42,039 bases of DNA from JBMOLL01 sp049325415 (lineage in GTDB: Bacteria > Bacteroidota > Bacteroidia > Bacteroidales > GCA-2748055), in assembly GCA_049325415.1 (NCBI GenBank), contig JBMOLL010000109.1:1-42039 (forward strand). The letters are read 5' to 3'. Of this stretch, positions 1-8,174 are shown in pieces (position 1 is the first letter of the stretch; every line of letters starts with the position of its first letter). Both the position numbers and the translations under genes were made by a program. Below the pieces are notes generated by a model. It saw nothing but the letters and a program-made list of their open reading frames with translations. It searched no databases and was not told the origin of the DNA.

Positions 1-1256
1 GGACCCTGGGCAAAGAGGTCGAAGTGCACATGTCCCGGGGGCGCCTGCCGGGCATCGTCGAGGTGGGCTGCGCCATGCCAGACGCGGTAGGCCTCGTTTA
101 CGAACATATGGTCCATCTGAACCGGGATGAACTGATCGAGCGTGGGTTCCCAGGCATGTTTGTAGATATCTCGGGAGATCAGGAAGGGCTGACTTTTAAC
201 ATTTCCATATTGAATAAAATAGATACCTTCCCTGCTAATGGAGGAAAAATCAAAAATAAAGTAAGTATAGCGCAGGTATGAGCCCCAGGGCTCAGGTCTT
301 TCCTCAAGAACGCTGACTGCTTTTCCGCTATTGTCGATCCGGTAAAGCTCTGCCCATTTCATGGATTTATCGTTGGGATCCCTTTCAATGACAGCTCTTT
401 TCATTTCTCCTGGAGTATAACCTGCCTGGGAATGGCCGATGACCGGCTTCCTGACCCACCCGGCAATGGTCTCCGGAATCACTTTCCAGGAAAGCACCTC
501 GCCGGTTTTATTCTCCGGGATCAGGCTCCTCAGCACGAACCAGCCATTCTGCGCCGCATTCCTTCCATCGTAGAGACTGAGCAGGTCGTCCGACTCCACT
601 GTGATCATCCGTTCGGGATCATCCGGAGCAAAGACAAGTCGTTTTCCTTGGGCAAGCGGAAGAGGATTCAGACCGTCGGCGCTTGAGCCGACAGGTCCGC
701 CCGGATAAACCGGAAAAACACCCGATGAACTGTCGGCCAGGTAGGTCCTGTTCATATAGGCAGAGGGCAGGAATTCAAGATTAAAACCGGCTTTACCGGC
801 GAGTTCAGCCGGCAGCGGATCATCGAGGATCACACTGATGGAGAAGCCTTCATCCAGGGGCTTAACTTCAATGGAATAGGTAAAATGATATACCGGATAG
901 GAAAGCTTTGCGGTAATGTTCAGGTTAAGGGTATCGATAAGCCTTCCGCCGAATTCAGGAATGGCGTCCCATTGTTCCGGAGTAGGTTCCAGTCTGACAT
1001 CCCCGTTTGTCACGGTTCTGATCCCGTGGTGGATCAGTTCGATCCCGCTCATTTTCGAATCGCTGAAATAACCGTTATACCAGTTATTAAAAACAAATAC
1101 ATCGAGACCGCGCTTGCTCAGATAGCCGTTTTGATGAAGTACCAGGCCTTCATCCATCGGGTCTTCGGACTGGCAGGCTGTAAAGGAAATCATCAGGGAA
1201 AGAAGGAAAACCTGCAAAAGCCGACACCGGAATATTTTACACCCTTTCATATACAT
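1..1256 (-). CDS. GH9 family endoglucanase, lipoprotein, 3' part cut by window edge
   Basis: Reading the minus strand from ATG at 1256 (or the in-frame ATG at 1250) gives about 418 residues open to the window edge. A signal peptide ends in a lipobox (SFTAC, Cys near residue 28), so a membrane lipoprotein is expected. After roughly 230 residues of unassigned N-terminal sequence comes an Ig-like domain of the kind that precedes GH9 catalytic domains, ending in an EGIYFIQYG-type strand. The start of the GH9 (alpha/alpha)6 barrel follows, with the recognisable stretch MDHMFVNEAYRVWHG and then HLDDARQAP. The catalytic Asp/Glu residues would lie beyond the window. GH9 enzymes are inverting endo-beta-1,4-glucanases; Bacteroidota members act on xyloglucan, mixed-linkage glucan or cellulose. 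The gene diverges from the LacI regulator across a shared operator. Family assignment is confident; the exact substrate is not. Confidence 0.85.
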   Translation of the reverse strand, partial: MYMKGCKIFRCRLLQVFLLSLMISFTACQSEDPMDEGLVLHQNGYLSKRGLDVFVFNNWYNGYFSDSKMSGIELIHHGIRTVTNGDVRLEPTPEQWDAIPEFGGRLIDTLNLNITAKLSYPVYHFTYSIEVKPLDEGFSISVILDDPLPAELAGKAGFNLEFLPSAYMNRTYLADSSSGVFPVYPGGPVGSSADGLNPLPLAQGKRLVFAPDDPERMITVESDDLLSLYDGRNAAQNGWFVLRSLIPENKTGEVLSWKVIPETIAGWVRKPVIGHSQAGYTPGEMKRAVIERDPNDKSMKWAELYRIDNSGKAVSVLEERPEPWGSYLRYTYFIFDFSSISREGIYFIQYGNVKSQPFLISRDIYKHAWEPTLDQFIPVQMDHMFVNEAYRVWHGAAHLDDARQAPPGHVHFDLFAQG

Positions 1257-1292
1257 GAATTTTCAATGAAACATAAAGATAGCGCTGCTGAT

Positions 1293-1300
1293 CAAATGTA
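1293..1300 (-). promoter_or_regulatory. Putative -7 promoter element of the GH9 gene
   Basis: The minus strand reads TACATTTG, a perfect match to the Bacteroidota -7 consensus TAnnTTTG, 37 bases before the GH9 start at 1256. The LacI-type palindrome begins 5 bases further upstream, where the -33 region would lie, which fits repression by blocking polymerase. Confidence 0.55.
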
Positions 1301-1304
1301 GAAA

Positions 1305-1332
1305 AATTAATTGCAACCGATTGCAATTAATT
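1305..1332. promoter_or_regulatory. 28-bp palindromic LacI-family operator
   Basis: Two perfect 12-base inverted arms (AATTAATTGCAA and its complement) flank the tetranucleotide CCGA, whose central CG is itself symmetric. The core TTGCAA-CCGA-TTGCAA resembles LacI/PurR-family operators, which have a central CG. It sits in the 139-base divergent intergenic region, next to the -7 element of GH9 and overlapping the candidate -33 element of the regulator gene. Autorepression of lacI and repression of GH9 are the natural reading. Binding itself is inferred. Confidence 0.75.
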
Positions 1333-1342
1333 ATTGAAATAG

Positions 1343-1350
1343 TATCTTTA
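1343..1350 (+). promoter_or_regulatory. Putative -7 promoter element of the lacI-symporter-GH10-GH115 operon
   Basis: TATCTTTA matches TAnnTTTG at all but the last position. A TTG at 1321-1323, inside the operator, is 19 bases upstream, within the usual Bacteroidota -33/-7 spacing. Transcription would begin near 1357, leaving a leader of about 40 bases before the inferred start codon at 1396. Confidence 0.45.
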
Positions 1351-1395
1351 ATGGTTCCGTATCAGCAGGTATCCACCCAATAATTCCCGGGCAAA

Positions 1396-2469
1396 CTGAA
1401 AAAAGAAGTTACCATATACGATATTGCAAAGGCCCTGAACCTTTCTCCTTCCACTGTGAGCCGCGGATTGAGGAATCATCCGCTGATCAATGAGGCTACC
1501 CGGAAAAAGATCAGCAGGACCGCCCTGGAACTGGGCTACCAGCAAAACACCTTTGCCAGCAACCTGAGGATGAAGCGGAGCAACACCATCGGAGTGGTCG
1601 TTCCGCGCCTCGACAGCTATTTTATGTCGAAAGTGATCTCCGGGATGGAGAAAGTGGCCAATCTGCATGGGTATAACCTGATCATCAACCAGTCGGACGA
1701 GTCGTCCGAGAAAGAAAGCGCCTGTGTCAGGACCATGTATAACAGCCGTGTCGACGGAATGCTGATCTCCCTGGCCGCTGAAACGGAAAATCTGGACCAT
1801 CTCCACCTGATCAGGGAAAAGGAGATCCCCCTGGTCTTCTTTGACCGGACCGAAACACAATGCAGCTGCAGTTCGGTGAGAATTGACAATTTCAAAGCCG
1901 GGTATGAAGCCACAAAACATCTGACTGATCAGGGTTGCAGGGATATCCTGCATATCGGTGGTAAGTTGCAATCGTCGGTTTACAGGGAGCGTTTCGGGGG
2001 ATATAAAAAAGCACTGGAAGAAGCAGGCATCCCCTTTAAAAAGGAATACCTACATACTGATAATCTGAGAAATACAGACACAAGTTCCATTGTCCGACTT
2101 ATAAGATCCGGGATACTGAAACCCGACGGGATATTTGCCTCCAGGGATTCCTGTGCCGTGGATCTCATCCTACGGCTAAAACAGCAGGGCTATTCCATTC
2201 CCGGAGATATTGCTGTGGTTGGATTCAATAATGATCCTGTAAGCCAGGTAGTTGAACCCAATCTTACCACCGTGGAATATTTAGGAGCGGAGATCGGGGA
2301 AGCTGCGGCCGGAAAACTCTTTGATCTGATCTTCGGGAAGATCGATGGGAAGGATGGGGAGCTTATCCTGCCCCACCACCTGCTGATCCGGGCCTCAAGC
2401 CTGAGGTCTCAGCTTATCGGGGAAGACCATGCAAAAGAACTAGTAAAAACTACTGACAACCATATTTAA
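1396..2469 (+). CDS. LacI-family transcriptional regulator, inferred CTG start
   Basis: A 357-residue LacI/GalR-type repressor: an N-terminal helix-turn-helix (VTIYDIAKALNLSPSTVSRG), a hinge, then a periplasmic-binding-protein-like sugar sensor (NTIGVVVPRLDSYF, GMLISLAAE, DGIFASRDSCAVD, IAVVGFNNDPVSQ). The conventional GTG start at 1456 would remove half the helix-turn-helix. The family's usual beginning, KKEVTIYDIA, is preceded here by CTG at 1396 and an in-frame TAA at 1381, with no ATG between, so CTG is the only start that keeps the DNA-binding domain. It precedes the symporter by 20 bases and probably controls it, itself and GH9 through the 1305-1332 palindrome. The effector is likely an oligosaccharide or sugar from xylan or glucan (inference). 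Confidence 0.88.
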   Translation: MKKEVTIYDIAKALNLSPSTVSRGLRNHPLINEATRKKISRTALELGYQQNTFASNLRMKRSNTIGVVVPRLDSYFMSKVISGMEKVANLHGYNLIINQSDESSEKESACVRTMYNSRVDGMLISLAAETENLDHLHLIREKEIPLVFFDRTETQCSCSSVRIDNFKAGYEATKHLTDQGCRDILHIGGKLQSSVYRERFGGYKKALEEAGIPFKKEYLHTDNLRNTDTSSIVRLIRSGILKPDGIFASRDSCAVDLILRLKQQGYSIPGDIAVVGFNNDPVSQVVEPNLTTVEYLGAEIGEAAAGKLFDLIFGKIDGKDGELILPHHLLIRASSLRSQLIGEDHAKELVKTTDNHI

Positions 2470-2489
2470 CTCACTATCATGCTACAAAA

Positions 2490-3971
2490 ATGAATACAAA
2501 ACCACTCCACCCTTCCATTCAGAAAATCGGTATTATTGAAAAGATCGGTTACAGCCTGGGAGACCTGGCTGCCAATCTGGTCTTTCAAACCCTGATGACC
2601 TACCTGGCGTTTTTCTATACCGAGATATACGGCCTGAAGAATAATGATGCCTCGCTGGTCATGCTGGTTGTCGGACTGATTGCTGCTTTTGTGTTTAACC
2701 CTGTTATCGGTGTGCTTGCCGACAGAACCAATTCCAGGTGGGGCAAATTCAGGCCCTGGGTACTTTTTACAGCCATCCCCCTTGGAGTAATTGCTCTGCT
2801 GGCCTTTACCACCCCGGATTTTTCCTATAAGGGCAAGGTCATTTATGCAGCAGTCACCTATACCCTGCTCCTGCTGATGTACGCTTCGAATAACCTGCCT
2901 TATGCAGCTCTCAGCGGTGTGCTCACCGGTAATATGGCCGACCGGAACAGTATCTCCTCCATTCGCTTTGTTGCGGTGATGTTTGCACAGTTTTTTGTAC
3001 AGGTATTCATGCTTCCCATCATCCGCTATGCCGGACATGGCGACCAGGCAGCGGGTATTGAGATCGTGATGACCTGGCTGGCGATCATCGGGACGGTTCT
3101 TCTGCTGATTACCTTCTTTACGACCAGGGAACGGATCGCGCCCCCGGTGGAACAAAAATCGTCGCTGAAAGAGGACCTGTCCGACCTTTCGAAAAACCGA
3201 CCCTGGATCATCATCCTCTGCGTCACCATCCTGGTGTTTATTACCCTGTCGATGAAGGGTGGTTCCTACGTATTTTACTTTGAAAACTATGTCGACCTCG
3301 CAGCACTTGAAAGCGTCATAAGTCCCATCACCGGTTTCCTTACAAGAATCGGACTGAATTTCTTTGAAGATGTTCCCTCTGCCGGTTTCGGGATCTTCAA
3401 TGCGGGAGGGATCATTCTGATGCTCGTGGGTATTGGCCTCTCCAAAAGGCTGGCAGATAAATACGGAAAAAGGGATGTTTACCGCACCGGTTTATTCCTT
3501 TCCACCATTTTTATTCTGGCGTTTTATTTTTTCCCGGCAAAAAGCGTCCTGCTGATGTTTGCCTCCCAGATCCTGCATGGTTTCTTTTATGGCATAACCA
3601 TCCCTGTTCTCTGGGCCATGGTTGCCGATGTGGCCGACTACTCCGAATGGAAGAATAACCGTCGTGCGACGGCCATCATTTTTTCTGCCATGATGGTCGG
3701 CCTGAAAGCCGGGTTGTCGATCGGCCAGGCCCTGGTGGCCTGGATCCTTGGACTTTATGGTTACATCAACAAAGGGGATGTGGCTGCAGGACAAATCATT
3801 ACACAGCCCGAATCGGTCGCTGCCGGAGCTAAAATGCTGATCAGTGTATATGCTGCCATTCCGTTCCTGCTGGCCTGTGTATTACTTCTGTTCTATGAAA
3901 TAAATAAAAGTAAAGAGGTACAGATTGAAAGTGAACTTGCATTGCGGCGAAACAAAACCGGGCAGGCATAG
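2490..3971 (+). CDS. GPH-family (MFS) sugar:cation symporter
   Basis: A 493-residue integral membrane protein with about 12 hydrophobic segments. It has the glycoside-pentoside-hexuronide family layout: GYSLGDLAANLVFQTL near the N-terminus, then the cytoplasmic loop VLADRTNSRWGKFRPW and a repeated-half motif near ADVADYSEWKNNRRA. It imports small sugars or oligosaccharides across the inner membrane with Na+ or H+. Its place between the LacI regulator and GH10/GH115 suggests xylo-oligosaccharides or aldouronates, but MelB/XynP relatives also carry other disaccharides. It lies 20 bases after lacI and 73 bases before GH10 on the same strand, so an operon is likely. A hydrophilic insertion with extra helices (about residues 255-300) is longer than in MelB. 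Confidence 0.9.
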   Translation: MNTKPLHPSIQKIGIIEKIGYSLGDLAANLVFQTLMTYLAFFYTEIYGLKNNDASLVMLVVGLIAAFVFNPVIGVLADRTNSRWGKFRPWVLFTAIPLGVIALLAFTTPDFSYKGKVIYAAVTYTLLLLMYASNNLPYAALSGVLTGNMADRNSISSIRFVAVMFAQFFVQVFMLPIIRYAGHGDQAAGIEIVMTWLAIIGTVLLLITFFTTRERIAPPVEQKSSLKEDLSDLSKNRPWIIILCVTILVFITLSMKGGSYVFYFENYVDLAALESVISPITGFLTRIGLNFFEDVPSAGFGIFNAGGIILMLVGIGLSKRLADKYGKRDVYRTGLFLSTIFILAFYFFPAKSVLLMFASQILHGFFYGITIPVLWAMVADVADYSEWKNNRRATAIIFSAMMVGLKAGLSIGQALVAWILGLYGYINKGDVAAGQIITQPESVAAGAKMLISVYAAIPFLLACVLLLFYEINKSKEVQIESELALRRNKTGQA

Positions 3972-4044
3972 ACCCTGAACCGTCGTGCAGGTGACCCGGA
4001 AAGATATAAATCCTGAATAAGCAAAACCAACTAAACCAGACCAA

Positions 4045-5181
4045 ATGAAAACCATCATGACTTTAAAAAGCAGGCTGATTGTTCCAGGCTTATTTCTTGG
4101 AGCAATACTGATCACTTCCTGCGGAGGGAAAAAGGACCTTACACTGAAGGAGGCCTTCGCAGATAAGTTCCTTATAGGCGCTGCCGTTAACGGATCGCAC
4201 ACACGGGGCTTTGATACGGCTTCCGTAAAGCTCCTTGACCAGCAGTTCAATTCGATCACGGAAGAAAATTCCCTGAAATGGGAAAAGATCCATCCCCAAC
4301 CCGGTAAATACAGTTTTGATGCCGCCGACCGCTATGTTGAATTCGGAGAGGAACATGGCATGTACATCGTAGGTCATGTGCTGGTATGGCACAGCCAGAC
4401 CCCTGCCTGGGTTTTCCGGGATGAGAAAGGCGACCTGGTGAACAGGGACACCCTCCTGGCCAGGATGAAGGACCATATCCAGACGGTCGTCGGACGCTAC
4501 AAGGGACGTATAAACAGCTGGGATGTGGTGAATGAAGCCATCGACGATGCCGGTGGAATGCGCAAGTCACTCTGGTACCAGATCATCGGTGAAGATTATG
4601 TTGCGAAGGCTTTCGAGTACGCCCATGAAGCTGATCCGGATGCCGTGCTGATCTATAACGATTACTCCCTGCCCAACGAGAATAAGCGTAATGAGGCAGT
4701 CAGACTGATCAGGAGCCTGCAGGAACAGGGCATCCATGTCGACGGCATCGGTATGCAGGGCCATTACCTGCTGAACTATCCCGATCCTGCTGAAATGGAA
4801 AAAAGTATCGAGGCTTTTGCTGCACTCGGGGTGCAGGTGATGATCACCGAAATGGACATTACCGTGCTTCCCAGGCCCAACCAGTACATGGGAGCCGATA
4901 TCTCTGTTAATTACGACCTGAAAAAAGAACTCGATCCCTATGCCGAGGCCTTCCCCGACTCGATGCAAACGGTTCTTGCCGACCGTTATGCAGAGCTTTT
5001 CCGGGTTTTCGTAAAACATTCGGAAGTGATTGGCCGGGTTACCTTCTGGGCAATCAACGACCGGCAAAGCTGGCTGAATTACTGGCCGATCAGGGGAAGA
5101 AAAGATTATCCTGTACTTTTTGACCGGGACAACAAGCCCAAAAAAGCCTTTTATTCGGTGATAAAAACGGCGAGAGACTAA
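4045..5181 (+). CDS. GH10 endo-beta-1,4-xylanase, lipoprotein
   Basis: A 378-residue single-domain GH10 enzyme. The signal peptide ends in lipobox ITSC (Cys26), so it should be membrane-anchored. Family landmarks are in order: NSITEENSLKWEKIHP near residue 70, GHVLVWHSQTP near 110, the acid/base Glu164 in WDVVNEA and the nucleophile Glu269 in ITEMDI, then TFWAINDRQSW near the C-terminus. It hydrolyses internal beta-1,4-xylosidic bonds and tolerates substitution near the cut, releasing decorated xylo-oligosaccharides. No carbohydrate-binding module is present. The GH115 gene follows 43 bases downstream; together they would debranch and depolymerise glucuronoxylan. Confidence 0.95.
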   Translation: MKTIMTLKSRLIVPGLFLGAILITSCGGKKDLTLKEAFADKFLIGAAVNGSHTRGFDTASVKLLDQQFNSITEENSLKWEKIHPQPGKYSFDAADRYVEFGEEHGMYIVGHVLVWHSQTPAWVFRDEKGDLVNRDTLLARMKDHIQTVVGRYKGRINSWDVVNEAIDDAGGMRKSLWYQIIGEDYVAKAFEYAHEADPDAVLIYNDYSLPNENKRNEAVRLIRSLQEQGIHVDGIGMQGHYLLNYPDPAEMEKSIEAFAALGVQVMITEMDITVLPRPNQYMGADISVNYDLKKELDPYAEAFPDSMQTVLADRYAELFRVFVKHSEVIGRVTFWAINDRQSWLNYWPIRGRKDYPVLFDRDNKPKKAFYSVIKTARD

Positions 5182-5224
5182 GTAAGCCGGCTCTTGCCGG
5201 TGCAGAAGTATAAAAACGAACACT

Positions 5225-8101
5225 ATGAAAACTCCAACAGTGAAAACAGCCGGCATTCTACTGGCCCTGCTGGTGATCCTGCTTCCGGCCTGTGAAAGGA
5301 AGGACAGGAATGGCGAATATCTGAGTGAAGACCTGTCGCAGTCGCTGTTCCGGATTGCCACCCGTTCAGGCACTGCCCCCCTGGTGATTTCCGGGGAGGA
5401 TTTCAAAGGTGTGATAAGGGCTGCCGGCGATCTGGCTGAAGATCTCGGGAAAGTGACAGGTCATTTACCGGGCATTTTTTATGACACCCTTCCGGTTGCA
5501 AATGAAATCATTCTTATCGGTACACTGGGAAAAAGTCCGATGCTTGAGCGCCTGCAGGCAGAGAAAAGGATTGATCTGTCGTCCCTTGAAGGTAAATGGG
5601 AATCATCGCTTAAACTGGTGGTGAATAATCCCTTCCCGGGGATCGACAGGGCGCTGGTCATAGCCGGCAGTGATAAACGAGGGACCATCTTCGGGATCTA
5701 CGACCTGAGTGAAAAAGCTGGTGTATCGCCCTGGTACTGGTGGGCCGATGTGCCGGTGCAGCGAAAGGAACAGCTCGGAGTTACCAGGGAGAAAGACCTG
5801 ATCGGTGAACCGGCCGTGAAGTACCGGGGGATTTTCATCAATGACGAGGCGCCTGCACTGGCGGGTTGGGCTGAAGAAAAATTCGGAGGTTTCAACCACG
5901 AATTCTACAGCCACGTATTTGAACTTATTCTTCGGATGAAAGGAAATTTCCTCTGGCCTGCCATGTGGGGAAGAGCCTTTTATGACGATGATCCAATGAA
6001 TCCCGTTCTTGCCGACGAATACGGGGTGGTAATCGGCACCTCGCATCATGAACCCCTTATGAGGGCGCACGACGAGTGGCGCCGCTATGGGAACGGCCCC
6101 TGGAACTACAGTAAGAATAAAGAAGTCCTGAGCGGTTTCTGGACAAAGGGAGTGGAAAGGATGGGAAGCAACGAAAGTATCCTAACCATCGGAATGCGGG
6201 GCGACGGAGATGAACCCATGACAGAAGGTACGGCCATTGAGCTCCTTGAAACCATTGTAAAGGATCAGCGGGAGATCATCGTGAATACGACCGGCAAAAA
6301 GATTGAAGAAGTACCCCAGGTTTGGGCCCTGTATAAAGAAGTTCAGGATTATTACGATAAGGGAATGAGGGTCCCTGAAGATGTGACCCTGCTCCTTTGT
6401 GATGATAACTGGGGAAATATACGGAAGCTTCCGGTGACGGAAGACCGGAACAGGAAGGGAGGATTCGGTGTATATTACCATTTCGACTATGTTGGCGGCC
6501 CGAGGAATTACAAATGGCTGAATACAAACCAGATCGAAAGAACATGGGAGCAAATGAGCCGGGCCTATGCCCTGGGAGTGGACCGGATCTGGGTAGTGAA
6601 TGTAGGTGATATTAAGCCCATGGAACTGCCCATCCAGTTTTTTCTTGAACTGGCCTGGGACCCTTCCGCCATTGATGCCTCCATGTTGCCCGATTATTAT
6701 CGTAAATGGGCCCGTGAGCAGTTCGGTCCGGAATATGAAAGCGAAATTGCAGAAATCCTGTCCCTTTATACAAAATACAATTCGAGGAGAAAGCCGGAGT
6801 TACTGGATGCCGATACCTACAGCGTATTTCATTTCAGGGAAGCCCGGCGGGTAACGGATGAATACAGACAACTGGCGGAAAAAGCCGGACGAATAGCCGG
6901 GCAAATCCCCGACGAACAAAAAGATGCCTTTTTCCAGCTGGTACTTTTTCCGGTACAGGCCTGCTCCAATCTTTATGAACTGTATTATGCCACTGCACTG
7001 AACAGGCTTTATGCCGGTCAGGGCCGTGCCATCGCCAATGATCTTGCCCTGAAAGCCGAAAGTCTTTATGCCAGGGACGCAGAGCTGACCGGGCAATATC
7101 ACGGACTGGGAGGAGGGAAATGGAATCATATGATGTCTCAGACACACATTGGCTATACCTACTGGCAGCAACCCGAGCAGAACAGTATGCCTGAAGTCAG
7201 GAGGATCGCTGTGCCGCAGGAAGGCGGAATGGGGATCGCTGTGGAAGGATATTCAGATACCTGGCCCGGTATGCCGGAGAAGCCAATTCTGCCATTGCTT
7301 CAAAAATATGGTCAGGAAAAGACCTTTATTGATGTATTCAACCGCGGGCTTCAGCCTTTCAGCTATACCGTCGGAACCGTTCCCGGCTGGCTGAAGATCA
7401 GCGGCTACTCGGGCAAGGTGGACCAGCAGGAACGTCTGGAGCTTACTGCCGACTGGGACCGTTGCCCCGACGGACTTCAGGAATGCACCATTGATCTGAC
7501 ATCGGATAGGGGAACAACCGTCAGTGTGAGCCTTACTGCCAATAATCGCGTGATGGAGATCAGCCCGGAAAGCGGGGTATTTATGGAAGCCGGCGGCTAT
7601 GTTTCCATGGAAGCTGCCCACTTCAGCCGGGCAAATAACTCGCCCGACATTGAATGGTGTGAGATTCCTAATCTCGGCAGAACCCTTTCGGGGATGATCA
7701 CCCTGCCTATGGACCATGCGGTGGAAACACCCGGAAACCATTCACCCTGTCTTGAGTATTCCGTATACATTGCCGATACCGGTACTATAGGGATTGCCTG
7801 CTACCTCTCTCCCACCCTTGACATCCTTCAAAGCGGGAAATTGCGGTACGCGATTTCACTGGATGAAGAGGAACCGCAGATTGCAAATATACTTGATAAT
7901 GAGTCACTCCAGCTCTGGGAGAAGTGGGTGGCTGCGAATATCAATATCCAATGGACCAAACATCACCTCGACAAACCAGGCATACATACCGTACGGTTCT
8001 GGTTGGTGGACCCCGGTGTGGTCCTTCAGAAGATTGTCCTTGCCGGACCTCCGACACTTCCGGAATCCTATCTTGGCCCACCGGAGAGCTTCCGGTTCTG
8101 A
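5225..8101 (+). CDS. GH115 xylan alpha-1,2-glucuronidase, lipoprotein
   Basis: A 958-residue protein with a lipobox signal peptide (LLPAC). The N-terminal alpha/beta domain contains ALVIAGSDKRGTIFGIYDLS and WYWWADVPV. The barrel region carries the GH115 hallmark NDEAPALAGW, FLWPAMWGRAFYDDDP and GTSHHEPLMRAHDEW, followed by MRGDGDEPMTE. About the last 180 residues form a beta-rich C-terminal domain (near LGRTLSGMITLPM to WLVDPGVVLQK), as in characterised GH115 enzymes. The family removes 4-O-methyl-glucuronic acid from internal xylose units, a job GH67 cannot do. Full length with no broken region seen. It is the last gene of the lacI operon and is followed by a strong terminator. Confidence 0.95.
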   Translation: MKTPTVKTAGILLALLVILLPACERKDRNGEYLSEDLSQSLFRIATRSGTAPLVISGEDFKGVIRAAGDLAEDLGKVTGHLPGIFYDTLPVANEIILIGTLGKSPMLERLQAEKRIDLSSLEGKWESSLKLVVNNPFPGIDRALVIAGSDKRGTIFGIYDLSEKAGVSPWYWWADVPVQRKEQLGVTREKDLIGEPAVKYRGIFINDEAPALAGWAEEKFGGFNHEFYSHVFELILRMKGNFLWPAMWGRAFYDDDPMNPVLADEYGVVIGTSHHEPLMRAHDEWRRYGNGPWNYSKNKEVLSGFWTKGVERMGSNESILTIGMRGDGDEPMTEGTAIELLETIVKDQREIIVNTTGKKIEEVPQVWALYKEVQDYYDKGMRVPEDVTLLLCDDNWGNIRKLPVTEDRNRKGGFGVYYHFDYVGGPRNYKWLNTNQIERTWEQMSRAYALGVDRIWVVNVGDIKPMELPIQFFLELAWDPSAIDASMLPDYYRKWAREQFGPEYESEIAEILSLYTKYNSRRKPELLDADTYSVFHFREARRVTDEYRQLAEKAGRIAGQIPDEQKDAFFQLVLFPVQACSNLYELYYATALNRLYAGQGRAIANDLALKAESLYARDAELTGQYHGLGGGKWNHMMSQTHIGYTYWQQPEQNSMPEVRRIAVPQEGGMGIAVEGYSDTWPGMPEKPILPLLQKYGQEKTFIDVFNRGLQPFSYTVGTVPGWLKISGYSGKVDQQERLELTADWDRCPDGLQECTIDLTSDRGTTVSVSLTANNRVMEISPESGVFMEAGGYVSMEAAHFSRANNSPDIEWCEIPNLGRTLSGMITLPMDHAVETPGNHSPCLEYSVYIADTGTIGIACYLSPTLDILQSGKLRYAISLDEEEPQIANILDNESLQLWEKWVAANINIQWTKHHLDKPGIHTVRFWLVDPGVVLQKIVLAGPPTLPESYLGPPESFRF

Positions 8102-8118
8102 TCAGCCTGAATGCCATG

Positions 8119-8153
8119 AAAAAGGGATGCAGCAAACTGCCGCATCCCTTTTT
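8119..8153. terminator. Bidirectional intrinsic terminator between GH115 and GH2
   Basis: A 12-base perfect stem (AAAAAGGGATGC at 8119-8130 with its complement at 8142-8153) and an 11-base loop. The A-run on the left arm and T-run on the right arm give a U tract in both directions, and the genes on either side converge. Confidence 0.9.
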
Positions 8154-8174
8154 ATTTTCGAGGTTACCTTGGCC

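Noticed and set aside
24..1301. Several plus-strand open frames at the left end.
   Set aside because: The minus strand encodes a recognisable GH9 protein through the same region without a stop.
1351..1383. Ten-codon open frame (ATG 1351 to TAA 1381) in frame with lacI.
   Set aside because: Its ATG overlaps the end of the -7 region, so it would be at or before the transcript start. It was considered as a leader peptide or as the true N-terminus interrupted by a stop, but LacI homology begins only after it.
1348..1971. Long open frame antisense to the lacI gene, and similar antisense frames across GH10, GH115, GH2, GH31 and SusC genes.
   Set aside because: They are shadows of high-confidence genes, have no domain-like composition and no start context of their own.
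1969..1979. A second TTGCAATCG-like LacI half-site inside lacI.
   Set aside because: It has no palindromic partner and lies mid-gene; one half-site of this length is expected by chance.
5186..5200. Short CCGGC/GCCGG inverted repeat between GH10 and GH115.
   Set aside because: Only five bases with no T-run; too weak for a terminator in an evident operon.
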